This document shows, piece by piece, positions 9,319 through 20,599 of a DNA stretch of 64,000 bases; the stretch's first letter is position 1; every line of letters starts with the position of its first letter. This DNA comes from Pyropia haitanensis (taxonomy: Eukaryota; Rhodophyta; Bangiophyceae; Bangiales; Bangiaceae). Location of the stretch: positions 4,057,874 through 4,121,873 of the forward strand of contig SDUX01000002.1 in assembly GCA_008729055.1 (NCBI GenBank). The letters are read 5' to 3'. The position numbers were made by a program, and so were the translations under genes. A model generated the notes under the pieces. The model ran no database searches. It saw only the letters and a program-made list of their open reading frames with translations, and was not told the origin of the DNA.

Positions 9319-12300
9319 TCATGCATCCGCGCCCACAGCAGGAGCAACCGCCGGGGAAACACTATACAGCTCGTCAAGGTAGAGCGCAATGGCAATGCGC
9401 TGCCGGAGCACGTCGACGTCGCCCTGCGAAAACGTCAGCGCCTTCCCTTCAGACAGGTACAACGCTGCAATCAACACAAACACGCCGCAGCTGCCGCCGT
9501 CAGCTTGCCGAGGAAGGTCCGCGTCCTCCGGCACCTGCCACTCGTCAACGCTCCACTCAAGCACAGCGCTCTCCCCCAGCGTCGACCGCAGCTCGTCTAC
9601 CAGCCACCGCCGCACAGCGTTGACGTAGCCACCGTCGTCGGTGACTCCAAAAGGGTCGTAGTATCTGAAGTACTGGTCCTGCACGTTGACCTCCACAAGG
9701 GTCCAGTGGTTGCCACGTTGGTTGATCGGGATGAGGATGATGTCCACGGCGGCCAGGTCCAGCTGCAGCCCGGCGCCCCACCGGCGTACGCCATCGTAGT
9801 CGTAGGCCCCAACCATGGGCACGAGGCGGGAGAAGAAGTAGGTTCCAAACATGCGGGTCCTTGGGGTGGTAAGAGCGTCCGCGCCGGGATGCCCTACGCG
9901 GTCCAGCTGCGACGAGGAAGCACGCTGCGAGTCCCGAGCGTTGATCAAAGCAATGAAGGAGTTCATCAACTCGCCGTTCAGCCACCGCTCCCCATGAAGA
10001 CGCCAAAAGTCGGCCACAAGCAATACAATGTTGGCCTTGTTGCGTGGTCGTACGGCACATGCGCCGTCACGGCCAGCCGTCAGGTTGGCGACGAACTGCT
10101 CCTGCTCCGGGGTGAGGGCCTGCGTGCTCACCCACTCTACATGCTTGCTGCCGGCGCCCTGTTGAGCCTCGGCGTCCTCCCACAGCGCCGAGCAGTCCAT
10201 TTCAGGAGGGTTGCTCCTCTCGGCTAGCCCCGGGTCGCGGCGCTCGTCCACGTCGGTGTCGTCCGTAATTTCCTCCGCTTCTGGTTCGGAAGTGCGGCTG
10301 CCGTCGCGGCTGCTGCTCTCGCCAGCGTCTCCATCAGCAGCGCGCGTGCGCCGGCCTTGCTCTAGCGCCTCAATGCCTTCGTGGGTGCAGTCGTGGCGCG
10401 CTCCCGGAGCCGCTGTTGCGGGCACTGCGCGGTTGTCTTGACCGGCGCTGTCGGCAGCCACAGCGCAGGCTACCTCGTTGTGGCTGCCACGATGGGGCGC
10501 TGGGCCTTGCAGCTGAGTGGGCTGAGTCGGCTGCAATTCCTTAATGACGTCAGGTACAGCGTCGGCAGGACCATCAACCCATTGGCCGCCCTGCTCAGTC
10601 GGTTCTGCGACCGGCGGTTCCGTGGTAGCCTGCGTCGCCTCGACGCGCTTGTCCGCCGAGCAGGTACACGCGGAGCCGCGAGCGCACCCGCCGGCAATGC
10701 GGGAGTGGAAGAAAGAAGACAGCGGCACGTGGTCGTTCTCACTCTTGGGGTTGCCCGAGAATAGTCGGTTCAGCTTGCGGACGTTCTGGAAGGCGACTTG
10801 TATGATACGATGGGTCATGTACGTCGTAGGGTGCATGTAGGCGAGACTCGTTCGGTTGCCGACGGCGATGGAGTGTGCCACCTCTGCGGCCTGCGTCGTG
10901 ACTCCGGCCGTCTTGCCCAAACTTTCGTCTGGCATGTAGATGGGCGAGCACGTGTGGGTGATCGAGTGCGGTCGGTCCAGGATGCATCGCACACAGCCAC
11001 AACGGAGGATAGGGCGCACCCGACGCAGCGCGTTCTTGTCCATCTTGCATGCTACGTCATAAAAAATGACGCTCGGGAGCTTAGGGAAGCGCTCGAGCAC
11101 CACAGACAGCGCCTCACCAACGCTCTCCGCGCGGAACATGCAGCGGAAGCCCAGGGTGATCACGTGCGGACAAACCACGTTAAAGACGCCCTGCGACAGG
11201 CCAGCCTTGATTGAGAAGGCCTTGTTGCAGGCGTCACCGTCGCCCTCCACATCGGCGACGTGCTTGTCCTTCCCCTTGTATCCCACCCGCCGCGTCTCCG
11301 CCTCCGAGTCCCGGATTCCCGGCCGCACGCGTGGGAGGCTGGGGAAGTGCTCAAAGCAGACGAGCGGGTCGTCTTCGCTGACGTCGCCAAGCTCCTCCTG
11401 CTCAGTCCTCCACTTCTTGTAGTCCGCGGGCGTGGGGCGCTTGTTCCACCGCGCGCAGTACTCCGCATTGCGCCAGCCCCGGTCCTTGGTCGACTGCTTA
11501 TTAGCCTCCTTCTCAAACTCCTTGTCGGCGTACTGCTCCACGTCTACAGCGCGCAGGAGGAGCTCCCCGACGGCGAGCCGCAGCCGCCGGTCGGCCTCCA
11601 GGCTGTCGCCCACACACCCGATGAAGCTGGCTACGAAGCCAACCCCGTCGACCGCCTCCGTCATCTCGCGCCACGCGCTCCCGCTACCAAGCCGTAGGGT
11701 GTTTGCAAAAAGACGCACCGCTCGCTCGTCGTGGCTCTGGAACATGCCCGTGAGCCCTTCCGTCAAAAACGCCTGCAGGAACGGGCGGACGCAGATCCAC
11801 AAGCCGTCATCTTCGCGAGGGAACTCATTGAAGTTGGGCGCGCAGAGCCCCTTCCGGTCGCGCCACGTCTCTGCTGGCTTCTTCGGCGCGCGCCCCTTGC
11901 CGCCCAGCACCAGGTTGCCATCGTCGTCTTCACGCACGGCGTCCTCCAGTACTCTCTCGTGCTGGCCCTTCTTGCGCAGCGCGGCTTCATCACCCCCAAC
12001 ATCGTCGGCAACCTCAGCATCATCACCTCGGTCGGCGTCTGCTCCAACGCGTTCAGAATCTTTCCCAGCAGCTCTGCCAGTAGGATCGTCCCCGAGGGGG
12101 AAAAAACGGAAGAACACGTAGGCGCCAGCCGCGGCAGGCGAGTGCCGTCCCACTGGGCGGACCTGGCTCGCCCAGTCGCGCAGTAGACGCTCTTGGGTAG
12201 CTGTCAAGGGCGTGGTGCCTCGTAGCACCTTGTCGATGGCAGCGCGCAGCGGGGCATCGGGAAGTACACACAGCATAGGGGCGGGGATGTCGAGCACCGG

Positions 12301-14313
12301 GCAGTTCACGGACGGGCGGATCGGGTTGACATCGTCCGGATCACTGCATCCCAGAGCTTGGCCATCGATGACGACGAACTCGGGGTTGGGCCCGCACGTC
12401 GGACAGCGAGCCGTCTCCGGCGGCACAGCGAAAGTGCGGATGGCGGCCGTCCCCAGCTTCACCACGTCTTGCCGCCGCAGACGGAACGACCGCACGTCGG
12501 AAGAAAGGTGCCGCGTAGCGGCCGTGTAGGTCGACCGCGCAGAGACTAAAAAAGATACCAGCTTCTCAATGATGCCCCTGGTAAACACCAGCCACTGCCC
12601 CTTCTTGTTCTTACGTCGCAGGCTGAAGAGGGCGTCCGCATTGCCGTCGTATTCGACCACGCATCCGCACGTCTCCCGGGTACAGGTCCAGCTCCCGACG
12701 GTCACCTGCACGCAAATCAGAGGAGGGCAGCCCACGTCCAGGACGCCATACAGCTAAAGAGAGTCGTGCACGTGTCAGAAGCTGCAAGCCTATGCTTGCA
12801 AAGAAGAGACGTTGAGGGATCGGTGCGAAAAGAGACGCGCAGACCGCAGCCGTACCTTCACGGCGGGTGCCGTCGGATGGTGAGTGCAGAGAAGGCCGGC
12901 TTCCTTCTTGATCAAATGCTCCGCGCCGCGCTTCAGGCCGCAGCTGCCACAGGCCGCTTCGACGAGCACCTCGTCCAAATCACGTACTAGGCCCCAACGC
13001 TCCATCGACGCGCCAATGGCGCTATGAGTCGCTAGTTCGGTGGCCTTGCCGATGTCGTCGGCCGCCTTGCGCTGTTCGTAGATGTGACACCAATCAGCCG
13101 TGCGCGCCCACACCTCTCCCTCGCGCACCTCCACATGGCAGGGGAGCATGTTACGCGCCTGCCTCTTGCTAAGCTTGCTCACTTCCGTCTCGTGCACTCC
13201 TCGCATCGTGCTCAGCGGCAGCTGCTCTACGCCCTCGTCCTCCTCCTCGTGGGAGAGGAAGCGTGCTCGGCGACCTTGGGTGGCCGCCTTCTTCTCGTCG
13301 AGCTTTTCGGCAGCTGCTCCCGGCGGTGCCGCGCCATGCCCAGAGATGCCAAGACGCTTGCAATGCGCACGCGCTGCCAGGACGTGCCCACATCTTGAGC
13401 GGAAGCGTCGGCACGCAGGTGCAATACAGGTCGCCGTGTTTGCAGTCGTGAAGGAGACGAGGGAGAAGACCGATCGGTAGAGCACGGTCCACACCAACGA
13501 TGCCCCAAACGACACGCTGCGAGCAAACGGCGCGGGGTCGTCGCAGAGCCGCATCCGGGACCGAAACAAGTCGATGCCAACGCCCGCCGTGTCCAGGGAA
13601 GTCCGCAGAGCGCAAGAGTGGAAGCAGTCCATGCTCCGAGAGGAGGTAGACAAAAAGAGCGCGTTGTGCGTTCCAGCTAGGCAGGAGCACAGCAAGCCTC
13701 CCCGATGCGACACCCACATGATAGCGGTGTCCCGCTTGCTCGACCCAGTACGCAGCAGGATGGCGCGAGACGACGACTCATCGTGGCCAACGATGTCCGC
13801 CGAAACGGAGACAAGACGACTACGAAGAGCCTCCGACGTTGGTAAACCACAGACGCGCCGCACGCACGGCACCAACACGTCTTGGATGAGATGCTCCACC
13901 CTGATCTTCGTAGGCGGGCGACGCGTGGGAGCGGGTTGCGACACAGGGACAGGGGTGGCGGAGTCGCTGTCGTCATTGTTGATATCAACAGCAGGTGGCC
14001 CCCCACCGCGCCTCTGCTCGCGTCGCAGCAGCCGCGCCGCTTGACGACGGCGCTGCTCGTCTTCATCTTCGCAACCAGGGTTGATCGGATCGTCGGGTTG
14101 CGGAAGCGCTGCGAGCCGCTCGGACACACCAGCGCCGACCGGACGAAACCTGGAACCGGGCGTCTCGCCTGTAACCAACACGGCTCCGATGCCGCCATCA
14201 GGTGGACGAGAGGACAGCCCAGCAACAGTGGCACGAGCCTGGCGCATTGTACCCGCAAAAGGGAAGCGCACAGGTGCCGGGAACACAGGTCTCTCTTCGA
14301 GCTCATCGCACAT
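9319..14313 (-). CDS. KDZ-superfamily transposase with SWIM finger and Ulp1-like protease, copy 1
   Basis: Two exons on the minus strand, 14313-12856 and 12753-9319, joined in phase 0 (AVK then LYGVLDVGCPP) across a 102-bp intron with GTACGG donor and TTTAG acceptor; about 1630 residues. Exon 1 carries a SWIM-type CxC(n)CxH finger near residues 208-235 (CSC...DCFH). Exon 2 opens with WTCTRETCGCVVEYDG and CPTCGPNPEFVVIDGQALGC, then CPHVITLGF near 1012, FYDVACKMD near 1050, and the DRPHSITHTCSPIY block typical of KDZ transposases. The last 250 residues are an Ulp1/C48-like cysteine peptidase with His (GNHWTLVEV), Asp (RYYDPFG) and Gln...Cys (QADGGSCGVFVL) all present. Known KDZ transposases have an RNase H-like fold. 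The protease might act on SUMO-like modifiers or on the polyprotein itself; neither can be told from sequence. Confidence 0.8.
12754..12855 (-). other. Intron of the copy 1 transposase gene
   Basis: On the minus strand the donor is AAG|GTACGG (GT at 12855-12854) and the acceptor is TCTTTAG|CTG (AG at 12755-12754). Joining gives an uninterrupted frame through the junction. Copy 2 has the same sites 30818 bp further right, at 43572-43673. Confidence 0.75.
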
Positions 14314-14339
14314 GACGCTGCCCAGTTGCGTTGCTCATG

Positions 14340-14940
14340 AATCAACACACCGCAGCGGCGGTCACCACACGCAACACCTGCGTCCGGCGCTGGTCCGTCG
14401 TAGCGCCGATACAACCGCTGCGCGCTCTTCGCAGACGCGCTTGACGACCCCAACGCGCATCACGCAGCCCCAGGCGCCAGAGCGCAAGCGCGAAAGCCCC
14501 GACCACCAGCAGCGGGCCAGCCGCCCGCAACCCGCCCCCCCCTGCCCCCGCTCAAAACAAACCGCCCCGCTGCCGCCGTCGCCGCCGCTGCCCGCCACCC
14601 GAGCGGCGCAGACGCGCTCGACGACCCCAGCGCGCACCACGCAGCCCCAGGCGCCCAGAGCGCAGGCGGGAAAGCCCCGACCACCAGCAGCGGGCCAGCC
14701 GCCCGCGACCCGCCCCCCCTGCCCCCGGTCAAAAAGAACCACCCCGCTGCCGCCGTCGCCGCCGGCGCCGCCCGCCACCGAGCCGGCGCAGACGCGGACT
14801 CCGGACGACCCAGCCCGCGCACACCAGCCCCATGCGCGCCCAGAGCCGCTTCGAGGCGAGAAAAGGCCCCGACACGCACCAGCAGTCGCGCACGCCCCGA
14901 CCTCCGCCCCCCTGCCCCCGCTCCAACAAAAACCGCGCCC
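14340..14940. repeat. Subterminal 178-bp tandem repeat, two units (copy 1)
   Basis: Two full 178-bp units start at 14482 and 14660, flanked by a partial unit on the left and a diverged one on the right. Each unit is C-rich on the plus strand and includes GAAAGCCCCGACCACCAGCA, a run of C, and GACGCGCTCGACGACCCCAG. The array sits just upstream of the transposase start. Copy 2 has seven units. Long frames across it arise from composition and are not taken as genes. Confidence 0.85.
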
Positions 14941-15465
14941 GCTGCGCGCCGTCGTCGTGTCAGCACGATTGCGCAGGGTGCAGAGACACCGGGAAACCTG
15001 GCGGCTCAAGCAGGGATGTTCGTGCGGCTGCCAGTACGGTCGCACGCAGAGTCCCTGGTGAGCCCCAGTCCGCAGCGAGCACAGCACATCGACGCCCCCC
15101 TGTGAGGACGTGAATCGGCGGGCGGGGACTGTGACGGCAGTCGGATCAGGACGACAACCGTGGCCATCGACGCCTGTACTCGCATTACTGGTCGCCCGTA
15201 GGCCAGGCCCGGGTACCGTGTCCTTGCACACATGTCCTCGTCTGTTGACACGCAGTTGTCAGCGCTTCTGTGTGTCTCATTCGACCCTCGTCGTTGGAGG
15301 CGTTTGGCACAGGTCGTCTGGCTCGATTGTTCTTGGATGACGGCCCTAGCGGCCGTGAGGCAGAGCTGCCTCATCTGAATTGGTCCAAGAGAGTTCACTG
15401 CCAGGTTTCACTATAAATTTGCGTGTCTAGACCATACCTGTCTGCACCCGACCATTCCTGTTACC
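14941..15465. repeat. Right end of transposon copy 1 including inverted repeat
   Basis: About 520 bp homologous to 46621-47099 of copy 2 but with many scattered one-base insertions and a few substitutions. It ends with the inverted-repeat blocks CCAGGTTTCAC (from 15401) and CATACCTG (ending 15440), then CATTCCTGTTAC. CTATAAATTTGCGTG at 15411-15425 looks like a TATA box within the end. Loss of the GTGATACCTG form seen in copy 2 may be sequencing error or decay. Confidence 0.6.
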
Positions 15466-18400
15466 GGACCCGCTCTCGCTCACCGACTCGCTGAATCCAC
15501 CCCCCCCACGCCTTCAGCGCCTGCAACCGCCTCGGAGCGGCGTAAAATCAGTAGCCTCCAACCGGATCCTCCAAATCTCGGTGCCGCGCAACTCCCACCG
15601 ATCACGCACAGCGCTTTGAACCACCACAGCGGGCCGCACCCGATCGGGGTCAACCGGACGCCGGATATCCCCTATCGTCGCCCCCCAACACCCCTCGAGG
15701 AACGCGGCTGGCCGGCAGGCCGGCCGGCGTCATGTGGGCAGCGGAGTTGGGGACACTCGCGAGCACCGCCATCCAGCGTGCCGCCGCCCCACGCCGACGG
15801 TATATGCCCGCCCGCCCGCCGCACCCGGCGACTGTTCGCGTCCCGTTGTGCTCGCCGATTGACAGCCGCCTTAGCGCTCCCCACGCCGCTGCTCGGAGCC
15901 TTGCCATCCGTGCACGCTCTTCCTCCCCTCGCCTCACCCCATTCGACCAACCCCATAGACCACTAGCCCACTCCCGTAACCCTCGCCCCCCTCAGCGAAC
16001 CGCCTTTTTCTTCGTTCACCGCAGCCCACGCTTCACTCCTTTCTATCCCCCTCTTACTTTTCGGCTCTGCCGGGTTTTGTGTGGGGCACGGCGTGTGCCC
16101 CGGGTTTCTTGGTGAGGGTCGCCTCATGGCCCGCCTTTGTGCCGGCTTCCTGGGCGCAGGCGTCCCCGCCGCCCTCTGTCGCGGCGCCCCGCGCAGGTCG
16201 GTGTCTGTGGCGAGTCTGGTGGAACGCCGGCGGTGCGGTCGTCCCTGTGCCGCGCGCGGCGGGGCGCCACCATCGCCACCGTGTGCGCATACACAGAGTG
16301 CCCAAGCTGCCCATCCTGTTCCCCGTCCAAGCAAGGGCCGCGCCGGCCTAAGGCCAAACGGCGCGGGAGCCGGCGCGCGGCCCACAATTATGCGCACGGT
16401 CTGGCTAACGAAGCAGGACGGACTCCGCATACTGCCCAAGCGGAGGCGCCCCCGCCGTGTCCGGTCGGCGGCACAGTCGGTGACGCGCCTGCCCCAAGGG
16501 ACGATCAACGGTGCACATCCCCACGAACTGTCAAGTTTACAACCCGGCTGTCCGCCGCGGGATACCTACTCTGCCGTCTGCGCCTCGGCGCACGGAGTTG
16601 CAGTCGACGCGCCGTGTTGACGTGCGGTGGCGACTGCACGGGCTCTTGATAAGCACGCCTACACGAGCTGGCTGATATGACCAGGGCACGTTCCGCAACA
16701 TGAACCCGCTACACCGCCACGAGACGGTCGTGCGTGACGCACGGCGAGATAGGACCCGGAGCCTAGGCCGCCATCGCGAGCGCGTGCGGGGTGTCACAAG
16801 AAATGTGCTTGGCAATGCGCACCTGATAGAGAGAGCGCAGCGGGGAGCAGCTATGCCTACTCGAGCTCGTGCTCTCTAAGCCACAGCGGGCAACGCCAAG
16901 GAGCTTTGTGCGGCTGGGCGGGATGGCCAGTCGGAACGCGTACTCGCACGAGCGCTTGTTTCCGAGCTCGGATCACCGCCCATGCGCTTCTGTGGAGCTG
17001 TCGTCACAGACACCCTCGCCGCGCCGCGCTCTGCAGGGCGATTATTGCGGCCTACGATGGCACGGCATCGTGCCAGAGCCAGCGAGACGGCTTAACATGT
17101 AGGCAGCGGCCCATCAACTCGCTGTGGTGAACACGCGAGTTACGCTCAAAGCTGTATCGACTCGAGACGCGGCGTGTGCGAGACGCGTCAACTTACCGCG
17201 GCGGCCCCGAGACCAAACATACGACGACCTCGAACCACGCTGCCGTCCGTAACGGGCCTCGGCGTGCGCAGTCGACAACGTCCCCCTGATCACTCCCGCC
17301 GCGGTGTTCCCGGCCATTCGATTCCGAGGGCGCGCGCGCCCCGTCCCCGCCCCCCCCCACCATGACCGGCGGCGGCACGTCGCGGCGGGCCTTCCGCCGA
17401 CCGTGGGTGGCGGCGAGAACGCCGCGCGTGAGGTCGGCTGGGGCTGGCGCGCTCCCTCCCCCGTGACGCGTTTTGGTCGCGCGCGCGGCGATGCAGAGCG
17501 AGAGCAAGGCTGTGGACGGCCAAGTATGGACAAGTACTTTCCCCAACTTAACTACGCCGAGTCAACGTCTACCAAGACGCGTGATGAAGCGTTGCGCCTG
17601 GGCGTGTCGACGAGGAGGCGGAGGAGGGCGCGGCGGCTGCTCAAAGTACGGCGCTCGCTGCATGCGCAAGAACATACACGGCGGTGCGCCGGAAAGTGTG
17701 GAACAAGGCGCGACGTGACTGACCTCAAGCCTGCCAGGAACGCGCAGGGCGGCATATATTCGCGTGTCGCTGGAGAACGTAGTCCACGCTCCATCCCGTC
17801 CAACCTCAGCCAGAAGGCTGTAAGGTTCGTAGGGTTGCTCACCTTCTTTCTTGGGGGCTTGAATAGCCGTTTCTTTGTCTCTTTCTCCCTTTTTTGCCGT
17901 CAGCGCGCCAGCGTGCGGCGGTGCTCTTCATGAGGGAGGCGCGCTCGGCGCCTGTCGCTGCCTCATCCGTGCCACGGACACACAAGTTTTCTTTCTTCTC
18001 CATTTCCGCTCGTCTCCCGCAGTTGTTGTTCATTGTGCCGCATGATCGGGTTGGCAGTCGCTGTTCCCCTGCCGACGCGGCGGCAACCCCACAGGGACGC
18101 CCCCGCCAACATCTTGCCGCGGTCGCGAGGATGGGGCTGCGCCTTAGCGTCCACCCATCCCGGTACCTGCCGGTCTTCCCGCCCAGGCCCCCTGCTCCTG
18201 TGAGGCGTTCCATACTCTGCGACGATTCCCATCGCGCAGGTACTGTCAGCCGACAGCGTCGAGGTAGCTCGCCCAGCCCGCCACCGCATCCTTGGTCTGA
18301 TGCGAGGCATCTCCCCCACAGGGGCCCCGCCGCATTCCGCGGCAACACCGCACGCCCACGCTCTTGCCGTCGAGCAGCTGGGCCCACGGCACGCCGGCGT

Positions 18401-19346
18401 CCGCGGCGTCGCCCGCCGTTCGCCGATGCGTCGCGCAAACCGCCGGTACGCACGTACCAGGCCGGTCATCTTGGTGGCGGCGCCCGCGGTGCGATGCGCC
18501 CTGCGCCGGGCGTTGTAGTCGCCCGCTCCGAGGACGTTGCCGCCGCCCCGCCGGCCGCAGGTCCCCGGAACGGCGTGCGGTTAGAGCAGCGACACCGCTG
18601 CAGTTCGGGTAGCCCGCGGCCGTCGGGTGCGCAGACGGCCCAGCGCCAGGCGCTCCCCTGGCCCGCCAGACGACCGGACCGGGGGGGCGTCCGGGCGCTC
18701 GGTGCGCGGTGCTCCGGGGGATCCATGTCGGTGCCCACAGCGGATCGCGCCCGGCCGGACAGAAAGCGCCCGCCAGGGCGATCGGGGTCTAGCCGTGGCG
18801 CAGACGCTGCACCGCTGACAAGCGCGGCCGAGCGCGCGTCGCTCGTGCGAGCGCGCACCGACCACCGCACAAGGGACCAGACCCGGTCCGCACGCGGAGG
18901 CCCGGAACCCGCAGCAGCTTCTGCCTCGCGCCAGTCGCCGCGCCATGCAGACGCAGTCGACACGCTCACCGACCAGTGGCGGCGCGCGTGTGACGGAGAG
19001 GGGTGTCCCCGCCAGAGGCTGGCCACTCGCGGCCCGCGGCGGGGCCAGCCACGGCAGAGCGTATGGCCGCTTACCGCGGCAAAGCGGCATCTCACTCCTC
19101 GGGTGGTGAGACGAACAGCGCGGTCTGCCCGCCGCGCCAGAACCGCCAAAGTCGCCAGCCCGCACGACGCCTGCGAGCGACGCCGAGCGCGCCCGTGCGC
19201 TGGTAGAGGCGGCGCCAGCCGACGTCGGGCGCGTCCACCGCACCGGAGACCCCGCTGTCCCCGCGCTCAACCAGCCACCTCTGCCCCCCGCTGACTGGCG
19301 CGCGCCCGCCTCGTCGGCCACGCTGCCCAGCCGCTGACGCAAAAGA
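15466..19346. other. 3.9 kb with no identifiable gene
   Basis: Several frames overlap on both strands but none shows a domain or consistent composition. The best single candidate is a plus-strand stretch beginning at ATG 17526 (MDKYFPQLNYAESTSTKTRD), followed by a donor-like GTAAGG near 17821 and a polypyrimidine-CAG acceptor near 17904. It was not recognised. The left part (15.5-16.1 kb) is C-rich with pyrimidine runs. From about 18.5 kb the sequence runs into the 3' part of the CCA-enzyme gene, whose C-terminus could not be followed. Confidence 0.3.
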
Positions 19347-20289
19347 CTAGGGGCAGCAGCCCCAGCTGCGCGAGCAGCCCCACCCCGCGCACTGCCGACG
19401 GGGCGGTGAGGATGGCGTCGAGCTCAGCCGCGACGCGCTCCGCGAGATTTTCGCTGCAAACGCCCGCTGCACACCCGGGTCGCGCGCCGCCCGGCGCGCG
19501 AGCGCGGCGTCGACGTCAAAGTGCAGCCGTGCGGCAAAGCGCACCGCCCGGAGCGCGCGCAGCGGGTCGTCCAGCAGCGTCGTCCGCGGTGGCAGGGGCG
19601 TGCGGACGAGCCGGCGGCGGAGGTCCGCCACGCCGCGGCCCGTCCAGTCTTCCACCGTCCGCTCGGTGACATTGTAAAAGAGGGCGTTGATGGTCAGGTC
19701 GCGGCCGGAAGGCGTCCTCCCGGGGGGTGCCGCCGGCCACAGCGGGGATGCGGGAGCCGGCTGCGTACGCCTCGGTGCGGAGGCTGACCACGTCGAGCGT
19801 CAATCCAAACACCGACAGGCGCGCCGTCTCGAGGTGCTTGGCCCGCGCCGGGCAGCGCTGGATGACGCCTACCCGCGCGGCGCGGCCGCCCCCCGCGGCG
19901 CGCGCCCCGTCCCCCTCCCCCGCAGCCACGAGCGGAGGCGCTTGCAAAGGCCGTGCCGCTGGGGGCATCGACCGCCAAGTCGATGTCCACCCGCGCCATG
20001 GGGCCGCCAGCAGCTTGTCTCGCACCCACCCGCCGGCCACGCGGAGGGTGGTAGGCAGCCCCTGCGCGGCGACAAAGCGGCGCAGCGTGGCAAAGAGCGC
20101 CCGCTCCTGCTCTGTCAGCGTCAGTGGCACGGCCTCCCGCGTCGGTCCGCGGCCCGTCCGGAGGGCCACCCATCCCGGTGGGGGGGGGTCAGCCGGCACG
20201 ACGGGACCGCCGAGTCGCCCAGGCCGCGTCGAGGACGAGCCCGAAGGCGGCGGCGGTTTGCCTGACGCCGAAGTTGAGGGGGAGGCCAT
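19347..20289 (-). pseudogene. tRNA nucleotidyltransferase (CCA-adding enzyme), frameshifted
   Basis: The class II CCA-adding enzyme order is clear but spread over three frames: TLRVAGGWVRDKLL, VDIDLAVD, VGVIQRCPARAKHLETA, LTLDVVSLRTEAY, SRIPAVAGGTPREDAF, RDLTINALFYN, then TLLDDPLRALRAVRFAARL and ERVAAELDAILTAPSAV. At least four frame changes are needed. One lies in a short G run near 20000, one somewhere between 19790 and 19960, one near 19711, one near 19443. The start is set at ATG 20289, though an in-frame ATG at 20541 would add a basic leader suited to organelle import. The enzyme adds CCA to tRNA 3' ends. The C-terminal RNA-binding part was not traced. Because each break is one base and the residues on both sides are conserved, sequence error is as likely as true decay. 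Typed as pseudogene only because the frame as given is broken. Confidence 0.75.
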
Positions 20290-20599
20290 CCCCCTGGTGG
20301 TCGGCGACAATGTGAGGGAGCCCGCGTTCCCGCGACGCTGTGCAGTGCTCCGGCAGATAAACAGCGTAGCGGTCAGCCCGGCGCGGCGGGCAGAGGCGCC
20401 GCCTCCCCATGTCGCGGCGAGGGCATCCAGGGCACCAAAGTCGCACCAGCTGGCAGCGGGAAGCCGCCGACAAAGGCAGGCCCCACGCTGGGAGACATGT
20501 GGAAGAACAGCGCGCAGTCGTCGACGGAACCGGCAGGTGGTCGGCTGCATTGACTCGACGCGGGAGCCCGGCCGCGGTGGCCTGAGATGATGGGACAAA

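Larger units (their letters stand above)
1378..15465. mobile_element. KDZ-superfamily DNA transposon, copy 1 (complete)
   Basis: About 14.1 kb. The left end carries AGGAAT, nine bases, then CAGGTATCACACG, and a TGTGAACCCTG block; the right end (clearest in copy 2) carries the reverse complement of the same arrangement, giving imperfect terminal inverted repeats of roughly 50 bp. Inside, left to right: a plus-strand ORF of unknown function, a minus-strand PIF1-type helicase, a middle region with weak plus-strand ORFs, a minus-strand spliced SWIM-KDZ-Ulp1 transposase, and a short array of 178-bp repeats. Most of the element recurs nearly base for base at 33779-47099. Assignment to the KDZ superfamily rests on the transposase. 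The exact outer ends are inferred by comparing the two copies. Confidence 0.75.

Noticed and set aside
17894..19294. 466-residue plus-strand ORF
   Set aside because: Arg/Pro/Ala composition only, overlapping equally long minus-strand frames; no motif.
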